This document shows positions 30,948 to 40,113 of a stretch of DNA of 46,029 nt, piece by piece. The position numbers were made by a program, and so were the translations under genes. Origin of the DNA: JAZDFC01 sp043808235 (GTDB taxonomy: Bacteria; Bacteroidota; Ignavibacteria; Ignavibacteriales; Melioribacteraceae); assembly GCA_043808235.1 (NCBI GenBank), contig JAZDFC010000027.1, positions 1 through 46,029 of the forward strand. The letters are read 5' to 3'. The notes below the pieces were generated by a model that saw nothing but the letters and a program-made list of their open reading frames with translations, made no database searches and was not told where the DNA came from. The stretch's first letter is position 1, and the number at the start of each line of letters is the position of its first letter.

Positions 30948-32402
30948 TTACCCTTTTATCACCGCAATCGGCCGCATCTTTGCAACCTTTACGATGATGC
31001 CGGCATTGTTCATCACGTCAACGACTTCTGAAACATCCTTATATGCATGCGGCATTTCTTCAGCAATGGTTTTGTATCCTGCGGCGTGAATTAAAATTCC
31101 TTTCTCGTTCAATTCCTTAACAAGATTTTTACCTTTCGCCGCTGCTAACGCTTTGTGCCGGCTCTGCACACGTCCCGCACCATGACATGCGCTTCCGAAT
31201 GTTTCTTCCATTGCTTTACTGGTACCGGCGGCGATAAATGAATATCTCCCCATGTCACCTGGAATTAAAACCGGTTGACCCGCGGTGCGATATTTTTCAG
31301 GAATGAATAAGCTGCCGGGAGCAAATGCGCGTGTCGCTCCTTTGCGATGAACACATACTTTTTTTAATTCTCCGTTAATTTCATGTTTCTCTATTTTCGC
31401 AATGTTATGGGCGACATCGTAAATCAAACCAAATCCTAAATCCGAATCAGACATGCCGAGCGTTTGTTGCAATGTTCTTTTTGTAAGATTCATAATCACC
31501 TGCCGGTTATTCCATGCAAAGTTAGCCGCACACTTCATCGCGGTCAAATAATCATGCCCTTCCTTCGATTGGATTGGAGCGCAGGCAAGTTGTTTATCCG
31601 GCAGATTGAATCCGTATTTCTGTTCCGCCTTGATGAGTATTTTTAAATAATCTTCGCAAACCTGATATCCGAGTCCGCGTGAACCGGTGTGGATCTGGAT
31701 AACGATTTGTCCTTTGAACAAACCAAATGCCTTCGCTTTGTCTTCATCGTAAATTTTATCCACGACTTCAATTTCGAGAAAATGATTTCCGGAACCGAGT
31801 GTGCCCGCCTGATCCATTCCGCGTTCAATCGCTCTTTCGGAAACGACGGAAGGATCTGCATTTTGTAACTGACCATTTTCTTCAGTTGATTCAATATCTT
31901 CATCTGTGCCATATCCATTTTCAACCGCCCACTTCGAACCTTTGACGAGAATATTTTTTATTTCCTTTGCGGATAATTTTTTAATAGCGCCGCTTGAACC
32001 TATCCCGGTTGGGATATTATGAAATAGATTTTCAATCAATTTGGATATTCTATTTTCAACGACGGTATATTCAAGCGAAGTGCGCGCAAGACGGACGCCG
32101 CAGTTTATATCGTATCCAACTCCGCCGGGAGAAATTACTCCGTTCTCAAAATCCGTTGCAGCCACACCGCCGATAGGGAAGCCGTATCCCCAATGAATAT
32201 CCGGCATTGCGAGACTGTATTTTTGAATTCCCGGCAAATGAGCAACATTTACAACTTGTTTGAGCGATTCATCTGCCAGCCCGGTTTTCTCAAGCATATC
32301 TTGCGAAATATAAATTCTGCCAGGCACCCTCATTCCGTCAACCGGTGGAATTTCCCAAAGCTGGTCGCTGATTTTTTCTATTTCAATTCCTCTGATTTTC
32401 AT
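30948..32402 (-). CDS. rtcB: RNA-splicing ligase RtcB
   Basis: It joins RNA 2',3'-cyclic phosphate or 3'-phosphate ends to 5'-OH ends using GTP and Mn2+, in RNA repair or tRNA splicing. From the ATG at 32402 (MKIRGIEIEKISDQLWEIPP, the usual opening) it has 484 residues. An in-frame TTG at 32447 would add 15 residues. The metal ligands are in DINCGVRL, LGSGNHFLEIE, IQIHTGSRG and DVAHNIAK. The guanylylated histidine is in SACHGAGRVQSR. All catalytic residues are present, so it should be active. Archease lies upstream on the same strand, its activating partner. Its 3' end is duplicated and deleted at 29358-29534. Confidence 0.96.
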   Translation of the reverse strand: MKIRGIEIEKISDQLWEIPPVDGMRVPGRIYISQDMLEKTGLADESLKQVVNVAHLPGIQKYSLAMPDIHWGYGFPIGGVAATDFENGVISPGGVGYDINCGVRLARTSLEYTVVENRISKLIENLFHNIPTGIGSSGAIKKLSAKEIKNILVKGSKWAVENGYGTDEDIESTEENGQLQNADPSVVSERAIERGMDQAGTLGSGNHFLEIEVVDKIYDEDKAKAFGLFKGQIVIQIHTGSRGLGYQVCEDYLKILIKAEQKYGFNLPDKQLACAPIQSKEGHDYLTAMKCAANFAWNNRQVIMNLTKRTLQQTLGMSDSDLGFGLIYDVAHNIAKIEKHEINGELKKVCVHRKGATRAFAPGSLFIPEKYRTAGQPVLIPGDMGRYSFIAAGTSKAMEETFGSACHGAGRVQSRHKALAAAKGKNLVKELNEKGILIHAAGYKTIAEEMPHAYKDVSEVVDVMNNAGIIVKVAKMRPIAVIKG

Positions 32403-32515
32403 ATTATGAATTGCTGTTATCTCCGTTACGTGGTAATTTAATTCCAATGATGAAGAACATCAAGGATAATATTTATTGGGTAAGTGTGGTTAAGCGCGTT
32501 GAATAAAGTCCGGGA

Positions 32516-32938
32516 TCAAATATCAAAAACAATCCGTGTTGTATAATATTCTTTCTTAAACTTTATTTCCATTTGATGATAAGTAATTGCTTTTATTTCT
32601 AATTTCAATTCATGATCGACGGATAAGTTTTCGCCCTTCACTATTGCTGAAAATTTTATTTTAGAATCTTCTTGTTCCATGCAGATGTTTTCGATGTGAG
32701 AGAATACCCATTTCTTTACAGTCAAAAAATAATTTAGTTCGCTTAGGAAAGAGACCAACGCTTCCTCGTATGAATCGGCAAAAAAAATAATTGTCTTTTT
32801 TTCAACAGCTAGAACGGTATGAGGATTTGTTAGGCTCTCAATTAATGCTGCGGAAGCAAATTGAAATAGTTCCGCGAGACTATGTGCTTGTATCTCCACA
32901 GCAATGTCCGCAGTATGATCGATAAATTTGTATCCCAT
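32516..32938 (-). CDS. Archease, RtcB activator
   Basis: It promotes guanylylation and multiple turnover of RtcB. The 140-residue protein has the typical opening YKFIDHTADIAVEIQAHSLA with the metal-binding aspartate, ELFQFASAAL, and the ending KAITYHQMEIKFK...TRIVFDI. Length and ends match the family. It is upstream of rtcB with a spacer of about 110 bases, in the same direction, so it forms an RNA-repair operon. The repeat at 32953 lies in its upstream region. Confidence 0.95.
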   Translation of the reverse strand: MGYKFIDHTADIAVEIQAHSLAELFQFASAALIESLTNPHTVLAVEKKTIIFFADSYEEALVSFLSELNYFLTVKKWVFSHIENICMEQEDSKIKFSAIVKGENLSVDHELKLEIKAITYHQMEIKFKKEYYTTRIVFDI

Positions 32939-32952
32939 GATAATAATTTTTC

Positions 32953-33023
32953 CCTTTGTGTCTTAGTGCCTTTGTGGCATTAAATTTATTTTGCCACAAA
33001 GACACAAAGTCACTAAGAATAAT
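32953..33023. repeat. CTTTGTGTCTT-type inverted/iterated repeat
   Basis: ctttgtggca at 32970-32979 pairs exactly with tgccacaaag at 32992-33001. On both sides stand further related heptamers (ctttgtgtcttagtgc, gacacaaagtcactaag). This pattern of iterated CTTTGTG/CTTAGTG units is a common dispersed intergenic repeat in many bacterial genomes. It lies between the DUF5916 gene stop and the archease start. Confidence 0.65.
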
Positions 33024-33026
33024 TAG

Positions 33027-35198
33027 TTAAAAATAGTAGAGGTAGCTTATCTTTAAAACGCTTACGCGATTTTGAAGTCTCAATTCATTTGGCAAAATAT
33101 TGCCGAGTTCATCCCTTGTCTCGCGTCTATCGCGTATTTCGTTGATAGCAAAATATATCCAACTCTTCGGAAGGAAATTATATGAGAATAAAAATCCAAG
33201 AATAACTTGTTCCATCTTATCAGTCGATTTAACAAACACATTATCAACGTATAATCGCAAATTCAGATCGTTAACGGGATTGAGAGAAATAAATGGTCTC
33301 GTGTTATATGTAATATCTTCAACGGCGCCATCAGGATTGCCTTCGATCCACATATTATACTCGGTGCCCAATTCCATTATGCTGAGCGGATTCCAAGAAA
33401 AGTAACTTCCCATCCATGCATAAAAGGCAAGATAGTCCCGCGAAAAATTGTATGTGTTTTGATATCCGCCATAAACATTCAAATTCCACGATGGGTGAAC
33501 GTTGAACCACGAACTCAAGTTTACAGAATATGAATTGTATTTTATATCGAGGTCTTTCGCTTTCCCGGCGTCGAGATTAATTTCGAATCCCCAGTTATCC
33601 CGGAACTGCATGTTGTACCCGAACACGAGTGAATAATCGGTAAATTCATCGGCTTTCTCATAAGTAACTGCACCGCCGCCGTAAATAAGAATTTGGCTAA
33701 CATAGCCTGTTTCCGGGTACCACGCCGGACCGCTTATTCCAACAAAAGTTGCGGTGCCGCGCCAGGGGACATAACCAACTTCACTAATATCAAATTTTTC
33801 GCCAACATATCTTCCGCGAATAAGATTCATCCATGAGTTGGTGAATTGTGTAAATCCGAATGAGGCTGCATAATCGCCTTCGGAATTTTTGATTGACCGC
33901 GCAAACTGGTATGCAAGCTGCCAATTGGATTCGCGTAAAGCGCCGTCAATATCGAGCACGCCGTAATCGTTATCCTCTGTATGTTTACCTACGAATAAAA
34001 TTCCCAGCGAGGAGTTTCCGAAAATTTGTTTCTTTACTCTGGCAGAAGCAAAATACGCCATTGGCTCTAAATGCTTTTCGTTATCGATTGTGTATTCGGT
34101 TTCTTCAGTTCGGGCAATAAATCCACCGTATTCCCAATCATCCATTCTGCCGAATGCCCTGGTTCCAAATGATAAGGGGACCTCATTTCCATCCGGCAAT
34201 TTTTTACCGATTCGTCTTGAGTAAAACAATTCCATCGGGGAATAAAAACCTGTATTTCTTTGTTTACCTGACGGAGCAAAAACTTCAGCCCCTTCAACAA
34301 AGAATGGTCTCCTTTCACCGAAATATGATTCGTACCGCGAGATGTTAAAATCATATGGATCGGCTTCAATTTGTGCGAAGTCCGGGTTAGCTGTTAATTG
34401 AAATGTTAGCTGCTGTGAAGGATTGTAAAAAATATCCAATCCGGCATTCGGATCAATTTTATATTTTCCATCATGAAGATATGTGGCTTTGGCAATTGCG
34501 ACTGGAAAAATCTCGAGATTTAATCCTTCAACTGTCGGCTGGAAATTATCAAAAACTAATCTGCCGAATTTTGAAATTCTCTGTCCTTCGGCTTTATCAT
34601 AAGCGCACCAGTAAATATCTTCGCTATTAATCGGGCGCCATCTGTCAAAGTCCAATCCCCATTCCGTTAATGTTTTATCGTACTTAATCGACTTGTAAGG
34701 AATCTCCATTTCAATCACAAAACCCCAGTCGTAAATTTTCGAATCTGCAAACCAGATCCCATCCCAGTTATAATCGCGGTTGCGGGCATCGTCAAGTAAT
34801 CTGCAATCGGAACGCACACCGGATGCGGACACAGCAAATTTATAGGCAGATTGTTTGTCGTCAAAAGTATCAATCATAAGAGAAACAATATCTCCGTTTG
34901 AATTATCCAGACGCCCGGTAAACTTTTGAATATTTACATATTTATCGTAACATACCATCAAACAATAAAGAGTCTCCTCGGTTGTTAATACCTTTGCAAC
35001 AGTTGCTATTGTTGGCGGAGTATTATGATATGGCTGATACTGAACAAAATCCGAAACCGAATCAGCTTGCATCCAGATGTCATCAAGTTTTCCATCAATT
35101 GTAATCGAGCTTGCAATTTTTTTTACAATGAGTTTCTTAATATCATTTGCAGCGAATAACAGAGTGGGTAGTAAAACAATCAGTAGAATTTTTTTCAT
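33027..35198 (-). CDS. DUF5916 outer-membrane protein with CBM9-like N-terminus
   Basis: A 723-residue secreted protein has a signal peptide (1-17, ending LLFAA). Residues about 28-215 resemble the family-9 carbohydrate-binding fold (ITIDGKLDDIWMQADSVSDF, TEETLYCLMVCYD, WGFVIEMEIPYKSI). Residues 230-723 are the DUF5916 region, with ANPDFAQIEADPYDFNISRY, ERRPFFVEGAEVF and LFYSRRIG, then a long beta-barrel-like series ending VLKISYLYYF. DUF5916 proteins are outer-membrane proteins of unknown role, possibly handling polymers at the surface. Ribosome binding site AAGGGA precedes the ATG. It may share a transcript with archease and rtcB, but the repeat stands between. Confidence 0.9.
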   Translation of the reverse strand: MKKILLIVLLPTLLFAANDIKKLIVKKIASSITIDGKLDDIWMQADSVSDFVQYQPYHNTPPTIATVAKVLTTEETLYCLMVCYDKYVNIQKFTGRLDNSNGDIVSLMIDTFDDKQSAYKFAVSASGVRSDCRLLDDARNRDYNWDGIWFADSKIYDWGFVIEMEIPYKSIKYDKTLTEWGLDFDRWRPINSEDIYWCAYDKAEGQRISKFGRLVFDNFQPTVEGLNLEIFPVAIAKATYLHDGKYKIDPNAGLDIFYNPSQQLTFQLTANPDFAQIEADPYDFNISRYESYFGERRPFFVEGAEVFAPSGKQRNTGFYSPMELFYSRRIGKKLPDGNEVPLSFGTRAFGRMDDWEYGGFIARTEETEYTIDNEKHLEPMAYFASARVKKQIFGNSSLGILFVGKHTEDNDYGVLDIDGALRESNWQLAYQFARSIKNSEGDYAASFGFTQFTNSWMNLIRGRYVGEKFDISEVGYVPWRGTATFVGISGPAWYPETGYVSQILIYGGGAVTYEKADEFTDYSLVFGYNMQFRDNWGFEINLDAGKAKDLDIKYNSYSVNLSSWFNVHPSWNLNVYGGYQNTYNFSRDYLAFYAWMGSYFSWNPLSIMELGTEYNMWIEGNPDGAVEDITYNTRPFISLNPVNDLNLRLYVDNVFVKSTDKMEQVILGFLFSYNFLPKSWIYFAINEIRDRRETRDELGNILPNELRLQNRVSVLKISYLYYF

Positions 35199-35416
35199 TT
35201 ACCGGATTCCCTTTATTTAGCTGATATTTTGACGGACTGACCTGTGGCTTGGTTACGGCGATGACAATAAATTACAACTCCCCAAAAAATTAGTAAAAAC
35301 AAGAACATTGCCAGTGTAATAACGTCTCAATTTGCGGTAATTAAAAATATTTTAAGAAATATGGCTGGATATTTCTAATTTTCCAGCAAACAAACGAATC
35401 AACAAGGCAATTTTGT

Positions 35417-36505
35417 ATGTCCAATGCAAATCCTTTTAGAAGGATTTTTGATCTTTACACGAGTGATCTAAGTTTCGCCGAAATTGAGCGATTGATAAAA
35501 AGAGAATCTGCCGAAGTTTACGAATATTTCGCCGCCGACATTCCCCAACCGGACACTTCAAGAAATAAATTTATAAGGGCATTAGTATTTATCCGCAGTT
35601 TATTTAATGCATTTATTCTAAAATTAAAACCAGCTCGCCGGATATTTTATCTTGCAGCCATTCTATTTTTTGTAGTTGGTATCCTTCAAGACAGAGAGGG
35701 TTATACAATTCTTGCCTTTATAATTCTGAATTTACTTTTAGCATTTGAGCTTGCTGATAAACTTACTGCCAAAGATGAATTAGGACTTGCAAGAAAAATT
35801 CAAGCGACACTCGTGCCCAAACCACCGTTTGAGAATAAGTATTTTGATATATCATCTTATTACGAATCGGCACGTGAAGTTGGTGGCGATTACTTTGATG
35901 TAATTAAATCTCCAAATGAGGATAAAACTTATGTCGTTGTCGGCGATATTTCCGGCAAGGGAATGGCTGCCGCGATATACATGGTGAGAGTGCAGGCAAT
36001 AATTCACCTCCTTATCAAAACATATTCTAATCTTAAAGATATCGTAATCGAGTTAAAAACTTTTTTCTCCATGAATCTTGAAAAGGAATATTTTTTAACT
36101 ATGGTTGCGAGTTCTATTAATCCGGATGGTTCTGTGTCTATTTGTCGCGCGGGTCATTTGCCGGTTTTATATTACAGCAAAAAAGAAAACACTTTGCAAT
36201 CATTAAATACAAAGGGAATTGGAATCGGATTAAACGACAAAGGAATTTTTGAAAAGACATTGGAGGAAATTACTATCGTTCCCGAATGCGGCGATATGTT
36301 CATTCTTTATTCGGATGGATTAACCGAGGCAATGAATGATGCGAAAGTTCAATTTGGCGAAGAAGCGTTAAAAAAGATTATTACAAAACATGCTGATAAA
36401 TCGGTTGATGAAATCAGAAATAGAATTGTTGATGCAATTATTTTCTTCCGTGGTAGCACTCCGCAATATGACGATTTAACTATGCTTCTCTTGAAAGCGA
36501 AGTAG
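35417..36505 (+). CDS. Membrane PP2C-type (SpoIIE/RsbU) serine phosphatase
   Basis: It dephosphorylates serine or threonine, typically of an anti-sigma-factor antagonist. Residues 1-75 are cytoplasmic (FDLYTSDLSFAEIERLIKRE). Two membrane helices lie at about 76-93 and 96-113 (IFYLAAILFFVVGIL, YTILAFIILNLLLAF). The phosphatase domain (about 140-360) has the metal motifs GGDYFDV, GDISGKGMAAA, YSDGLTEA and QYDDLTMLLL. RAGHLPVLYY is typical of SpoIIE. No sensor domain is evident. An RsbW-like kinase is encoded 1.9 kb away on the other strand, which would make a partner-switching pair; no antagonist protein is in the window. Confidence 0.92.
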   Translation: MSNANPFRRIFDLYTSDLSFAEIERLIKRESAEVYEYFAADIPQPDTSRNKFIRALVFIRSLFNAFILKLKPARRIFYLAAILFFVVGILQDREGYTILAFIILNLLLAFELADKLTAKDELGLARKIQATLVPKPPFENKYFDISSYYESAREVGGDYFDVIKSPNEDKTYVVVGDISGKGMAAAIYMVRVQAIIHLLIKTYSNLKDIVIELKTFFSMNLEKEYFLTMVASSINPDGSVSICRAGHLPVLYYSKKENTLQSLNTKGIGIGLNDKGIFEKTLEEITIVPECGDMFILYSDGLTEAMNDAKVQFGEEALKKIITKHADKSVDEIRNRIVDAIIFFRGSTPQYDDLTMLLLKAK

Positions 36506-36625
36506 TATTTTTTAAAGGCAAAGAAAAAGGCTAAGGCTGAGATGTTTTTCGTATTACTAAGACATTAGACATGTTGCTTCAGTAAATCCCTCCTACTATT
36601 TCATTCCCCATTAACTTTTTTTCCT

Positions 36626-36660
36626 TTTCTTGTTCTTAATCATATTCTTAATCTTTTTCT
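36626..36660. repeat. Second occurrence of the CTTGTTCTTAATC-type repeat
   Basis: The pyrimidine-rich run tcttgttcttaatcatattc followed by ttaatctttttct resembles the inverted-repeat arms at 26475-26558. It lies just after the stop of the Sel1 gene, between convergent genes. No second arm is visible here, so a hairpin is not expected. Confidence 0.5.
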
Positions 36661-38227
36661 ATTCCACGTAAATCGTAAATTCATCCTCTGGCGGACGAAG
36701 CTCATCGTACATTCTCTTTAACGACTCATAAGCTGTTTCACTTCCGCGGGATGCAGCTTTGCGATAAAGTTTCACTGCCTCAGCTTTGTTTTGTTTGGTA
36801 CCTTTACCGTTTTCGTAGCAGAATGCAAGAGCGGTTTGCGCGAGCACCGAACCTTCTTCCGATGATTTCTTTAGCAATTCAATTTGTTTTGTAACAGCTG
36901 ATCTTTCGTCGGCATCGAGAATTTCGTACAACGCTATTCTAATCCCGGCTTCTTTGCTGCCCAACGCGACTGCTTTCTGCCAATATTCAACGGCTTTCAG
37001 TTTATCCTTCTCAACAAGGTTACCGTTATAGTAACACAATCCAATCTCAAGAATTGATAGAATATGATTCTTTACTACAGCCTTATTTAATAAGCTAAGC
37101 GCCTCCTCTTCAGGTAATCTAAAATCGAATCCGAGAGCTATTAAACTTGCCCAGACATACATCGCATCCGCATCACCGGCATCCACGCGTTTTTTTAATT
37201 GATCGAAAAATCCATCACCTTGAATAATCTTTATTATTGGGGCAACTGCCCGATTATTTCCCAGACGGAGGGAACGTAGATATTTTTGAACTGCAAGTAC
37301 AATATCCTTTTCGGAACCTTTTCCTTCTTCGAGTGATTTTCCTAATATATAAAGCGCTTCTGGACTCCCGGCTTCGACGGCAATTTTTACAAGCTCAATT
37401 CCACTCAAGCCGGTATCAATTTTAAGAGTATCTTCGTTTTCGATTCCAAGTAGCTTTTGCAATTCCTTTTTGTCTTTCGCTAATATTTTTTCAATCAATT
37501 CGATGTCGTCTTCAGAACTTGCTGTATCTTCTTCAAAATCATAAAAATCCAATTCGAAATTTGAATTCATTAAAGTTGCGCCTTGCGAATAATTGGTTTC
37601 CACAACGTTATTTGTCGTTACTTCTTCTTCGGTTGCAATTAGGCTATCTTTGTTAATAATTCCGCTCTTTTCAATCTCATGTAGGGTCTCTATCGCTCCT
37701 TCCACTTTTTTATCGGCAGCTTTTTTAATCCACTTGAAGGCTTCATTCATATTTCGGTTAACAATTAAGTTATCCGTTAATAAAATTCCGTAAATATATT
37801 GTCCATCCCCCATTCCTGCCTTTGCGGTTTCTCTGAAATTAATAAATGCCTCAAATGGATTCCATGGCACGCCGATTCCGTTTAATAGCATTATTCCATA
37901 ATTAAATTGAGCCGCCGGCAATTTTTTCTCGACTGCCTTCATAATCCAGTACACAGCTTTTGCAGTATCCGGTGCGAATCCAACGCCGAGCAAATAACGA
38001 ATACCCAGTTCATGCTGTGCAAAAGGATCGCCTTGATTTGCATCTTTCTGTAAGGCATAACCGGCTACTAAAGGATATGATGGATACTTGGGCTTGAAGA
38101 CTGCATGCGATTTAAATATCGTTTTGTCTTTGAAAGCTGAGCTTTGAGTTGAGTCCTGTGGGTATACTACAGTTGTAAGTAACAATATGAAAAAAAGGAT
38201 TTTGTGTACGGTCAATTTTATTTCCAA
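36659..38227 (-). CDS. Secreted Sel1-repeat protein
   Basis: A 522-residue protein has a signal peptide (about 6-24, ending VVYPQ) and two blocks of Sel1-type (TPR-like) repeats. The first is at about 60-190 (GDPFAQHELGIRYLLGVG, LPAAQFNYGIMLLNGIGV, GDGQYIYGILLTDN). The second is at about 280-510 (GSPEALYILGKSLEEGKG, NHILSILEIGLCYYNGNL, GSVLAQTALAFCYENGKG). An acidic linker separates them. Sel1 repeats act as protein-binding scaffolds, probably in the periplasm here. The start is a TTG at 38227; another in-frame TTG at 38215 has a better-spaced GGAA and may be the true one. Function unknown. Confidence 0.85.
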   Translation of the reverse strand: MEIKLTVHKILFFILLLTTVVYPQDSTQSSAFKDKTIFKSHAVFKPKYPSYPLVAGYALQKDANQGDPFAQHELGIRYLLGVGFAPDTAKAVYWIMKAVEKKLPAAQFNYGIMLLNGIGVPWNPFEAFINFRETAKAGMGDGQYIYGILLTDNLIVNRNMNEAFKWIKKAADKKVEGAIETLHEIEKSGIINKDSLIATEEEVTTNNVVETNYSQGATLMNSNFELDFYDFEEDTASSEDDIELIEKILAKDKKELQKLLGIENEDTLKIDTGLSGIELVKIAVEAGSPEALYILGKSLEEGKGSEKDIVLAVQKYLRSLRLGNNRAVAPIIKIIQGDGFFDQLKKRVDAGDADAMYVWASLIALGFDFRLPEEEALSLLNKAVVKNHILSILEIGLCYYNGNLVEKDKLKAVEYWQKAVALGSKEAGIRIALYEILDADERSAVTKQIELLKKSSEEGSVLAQTALAFCYENGKGTKQNKAEAVKLYRKAASRGSETAYESLKRMYDELRPPEDEFTIYVE

Positions 38228-38439
38228 TATTCTAAATTTTATTAACCTAATTAGCTAATTCCGATTCCATAGGCAAGTCAGAAAAAAGATCATTGACGAG
38301 AATTGTAAATTTTCAACTCCTATCCGGTTCCCGTTTTTGATTTTTATTTGTTTGACGACAAAAAATTGAAAGGCTGTCGCTCCTGGAAAAGTATTTTTGA
38401 AGCCATGTTGAATTAAACGAGAAAACATCGAGGATGGAT

Positions 38440-38862
38440 TTATGCCTGGATGAGTTTCTTTTTCATTCTAAAAACATTCACTCCGTTTTCATTTGAATAT
38501 ACAATTTCATCCATTATTTGGCTGATTATAAATAATCCCATTCCGCTTTCAGGAAGATTTTGGATGTCGGAAGGATCAAAATCAAGTGCAGGTTTTTTAA
38601 AAGTGACTCTCGGCAGACCGTTATCCCTAATTTCTATTTCTATAAGGTCCGGTTGATGTACAGCATGAATGTGAATATCATTGCCGGGTCGTTCGCGGTA
38701 CGCATGTTTTATCACATTATTGAGCGCTTCATTCAAGCAAATTTCTATTCTTGCGCAAAGATCATCGGTAAGGTTTTTCTTCTTTAAAAAATCTTTAATT
38801 CCAAGGCAAACCCCCGCAACGTTTTGATATTCGCTCGATATATAAAATTCTTGTAAGGTCAT
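38440..38862 (-). CDS. RsbW-like anti-sigma factor serine kinase
   Basis: A 140-residue GHKL ATPase-fold kinase that would phosphorylate an antagonist protein and bind a sigma factor. The N-box is EICLNEALNNVIKHAY, the G1 box is IRDNGLP and the G2 box is PESGMGLFIISQIMDEI, in the short HATPase_c_2 form without other domains. The segment DPSDIQNLPESGMGLFII is characteristic of RsbW/SpoIIAB-like proteins. It lies between the Sel1 gene and a lytic transglycosylase gene on the same strand. The likely opponent is the PP2C phosphatase at 35417. Confidence 0.92.
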   Translation of the reverse strand: MTLQEFYISSEYQNVAGVCLGIKDFLKKKNLTDDLCARIEICLNEALNNVIKHAYRERPGNDIHIHAVHQPDLIEIEIRDNGLPRVTFKKPALDFDPSDIQNLPESGMGLFIISQIMDEIVYSNENGVNVFRMKKKLIQA

Positions 38863-38973
38863 ATCGTATTATCGGAATACGAAATGAAAAATTATAACTG
38901 ATTCGGAATTTTTTCTCATTTATTTATTGCTATCTTTCCACCAGAATTCAATTTGCTGGTAACTAAATATCTG

Positions 38974-39900
38974 CTAAACCGGCAATCGTATAGTATATTT
39001 TTCACCATCTTTTAGCGTAAGCGTTTTTTGTCTTAACCATGGATTAAAATATTTTAAAATTTTATAACTCACACCCTGGTTTTTTGCCCATCCAGCCAGA
39101 TCGGTTATTGAGTAATCAACCTCGATCGGGTAAGTTTCTATTGGTTTGTAAAGCTCATCTTCTTTAACATCGTAACCGTAATTTTGAGGATTGGAGAGAA
39201 TATATTTGGCGGCTAAAATTCTAAATACAAACCGCGACGTTTCCTGGTTTAGCAATAGGTCGTAAAAATATGTTGTTTTTTGATCGTTGAGCCTTTTTTG
39301 CACACCGCCTTGTCCGGTATTGTATGAAGCGGCGGTAAGAGTCCAATTCCCAAAAGTGCTATAAGAGTCTTTAAGATATTTGCATGCTGCTTCTGTGGCT
39401 TTTTCAACATGGTATCGCTCGTCCACTTCATCGTTAATAGTTAGTCCGTAACTTTTTGCGGTTGCTTCCATGAATTGCCAGAAACCGGTCGCGCCAACGG
39501 GTGAAACCGCATTTGATAAATCGCTTTCGATTACGGATAAGTATTTAAAATCGTCGGGTATATTATTTTTTTTCAGAATCGGTTCGATGACGGGAAACCA
39601 TTTATTCGCTCTTTTTATCCATAACAAAGTTGAAGAATGCCAGTAGGTGTTTGCGATAAACTCGCGGTCCATTCTTTCCCGGATTTCGAAATCTTCAATT
39701 GGAACCGGCTCGTCGCAAAAAATTGGATTCTCCGGAATAATCGGAGAAGTAATTTTATATTCCTGCGGGAACAATTCATCGCTTGCAACCTTTGATTCAT
39801 TAAACGACGAAAAAGAAAAAACAACAATTACTCCCGAAAGAAGAATCACATCAAGCAAAGAGAAGTGAAATTCATAGTTCAATATTTTAAAAAATTTCAT
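38974..39900 (-). CDS. Membrane-anchored lytic transglycosylase (MltD-like)
   Basis: It cleaves the beta-1,4 bond of peptidoglycan forming anhydro-muropeptides. The start is the ATG at 39900 behind AAGGA; the frame continues upstream to 39963 without support. A single membrane helix at about 15-33 (LLDVILLSGVIVVFSFSSF) anchors the protein. The SLT domain (about 115-260) has the catalytic Glu in YLSVIESDLSNAVSPVGATG, then FWQFM and AAASYNTGQGGVQKR, all usual motifs. The C-terminal part (DLAGWAKNQGVSYKILKYFN, KDGEKYTIRLP) resembles a degenerate LysM-like module. 309 residues. Confidence 0.9.
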   Translation of the reverse strand: MKFFKILNYEFHFSLLDVILLSGVIVVFSFSSFNESKVASDELFPQEYKITSPIIPENPIFCDEPVPIEDFEIRERMDREFIANTYWHSSTLLWIKRANKWFPVIEPILKKNNIPDDFKYLSVIESDLSNAVSPVGATGFWQFMEATAKSYGLTINDEVDERYHVEKATEAACKYLKDSYSTFGNWTLTAASYNTGQGGVQKRLNDQKTTYFYDLLLNQETSRFVFRILAAKYILSNPQNYGYDVKEDELYKPIETYPIEVDYSITDLAGWAKNQGVSYKILKYFNPWLRQKTLTLKDGEKYTIRLPV

Positions 39901-40113
39901 CAGCAAAGATTCCTTCTTATCAATTAGCCATAAAAATGTACGAATAAAATATAATGAAATCAAAGTTTTGAATCGGGGTAGGAATAAATATTGTCTGCAA
40001 TACGGTTACTGATAAAATAAAATTTCATTTTTTACAAAAATAAAACTTGACACACGCCGGTAAATGTTTTATCTTACTTTAGAAAATAAAGCACTTTATT
40101 AAGGAAGTTGATT

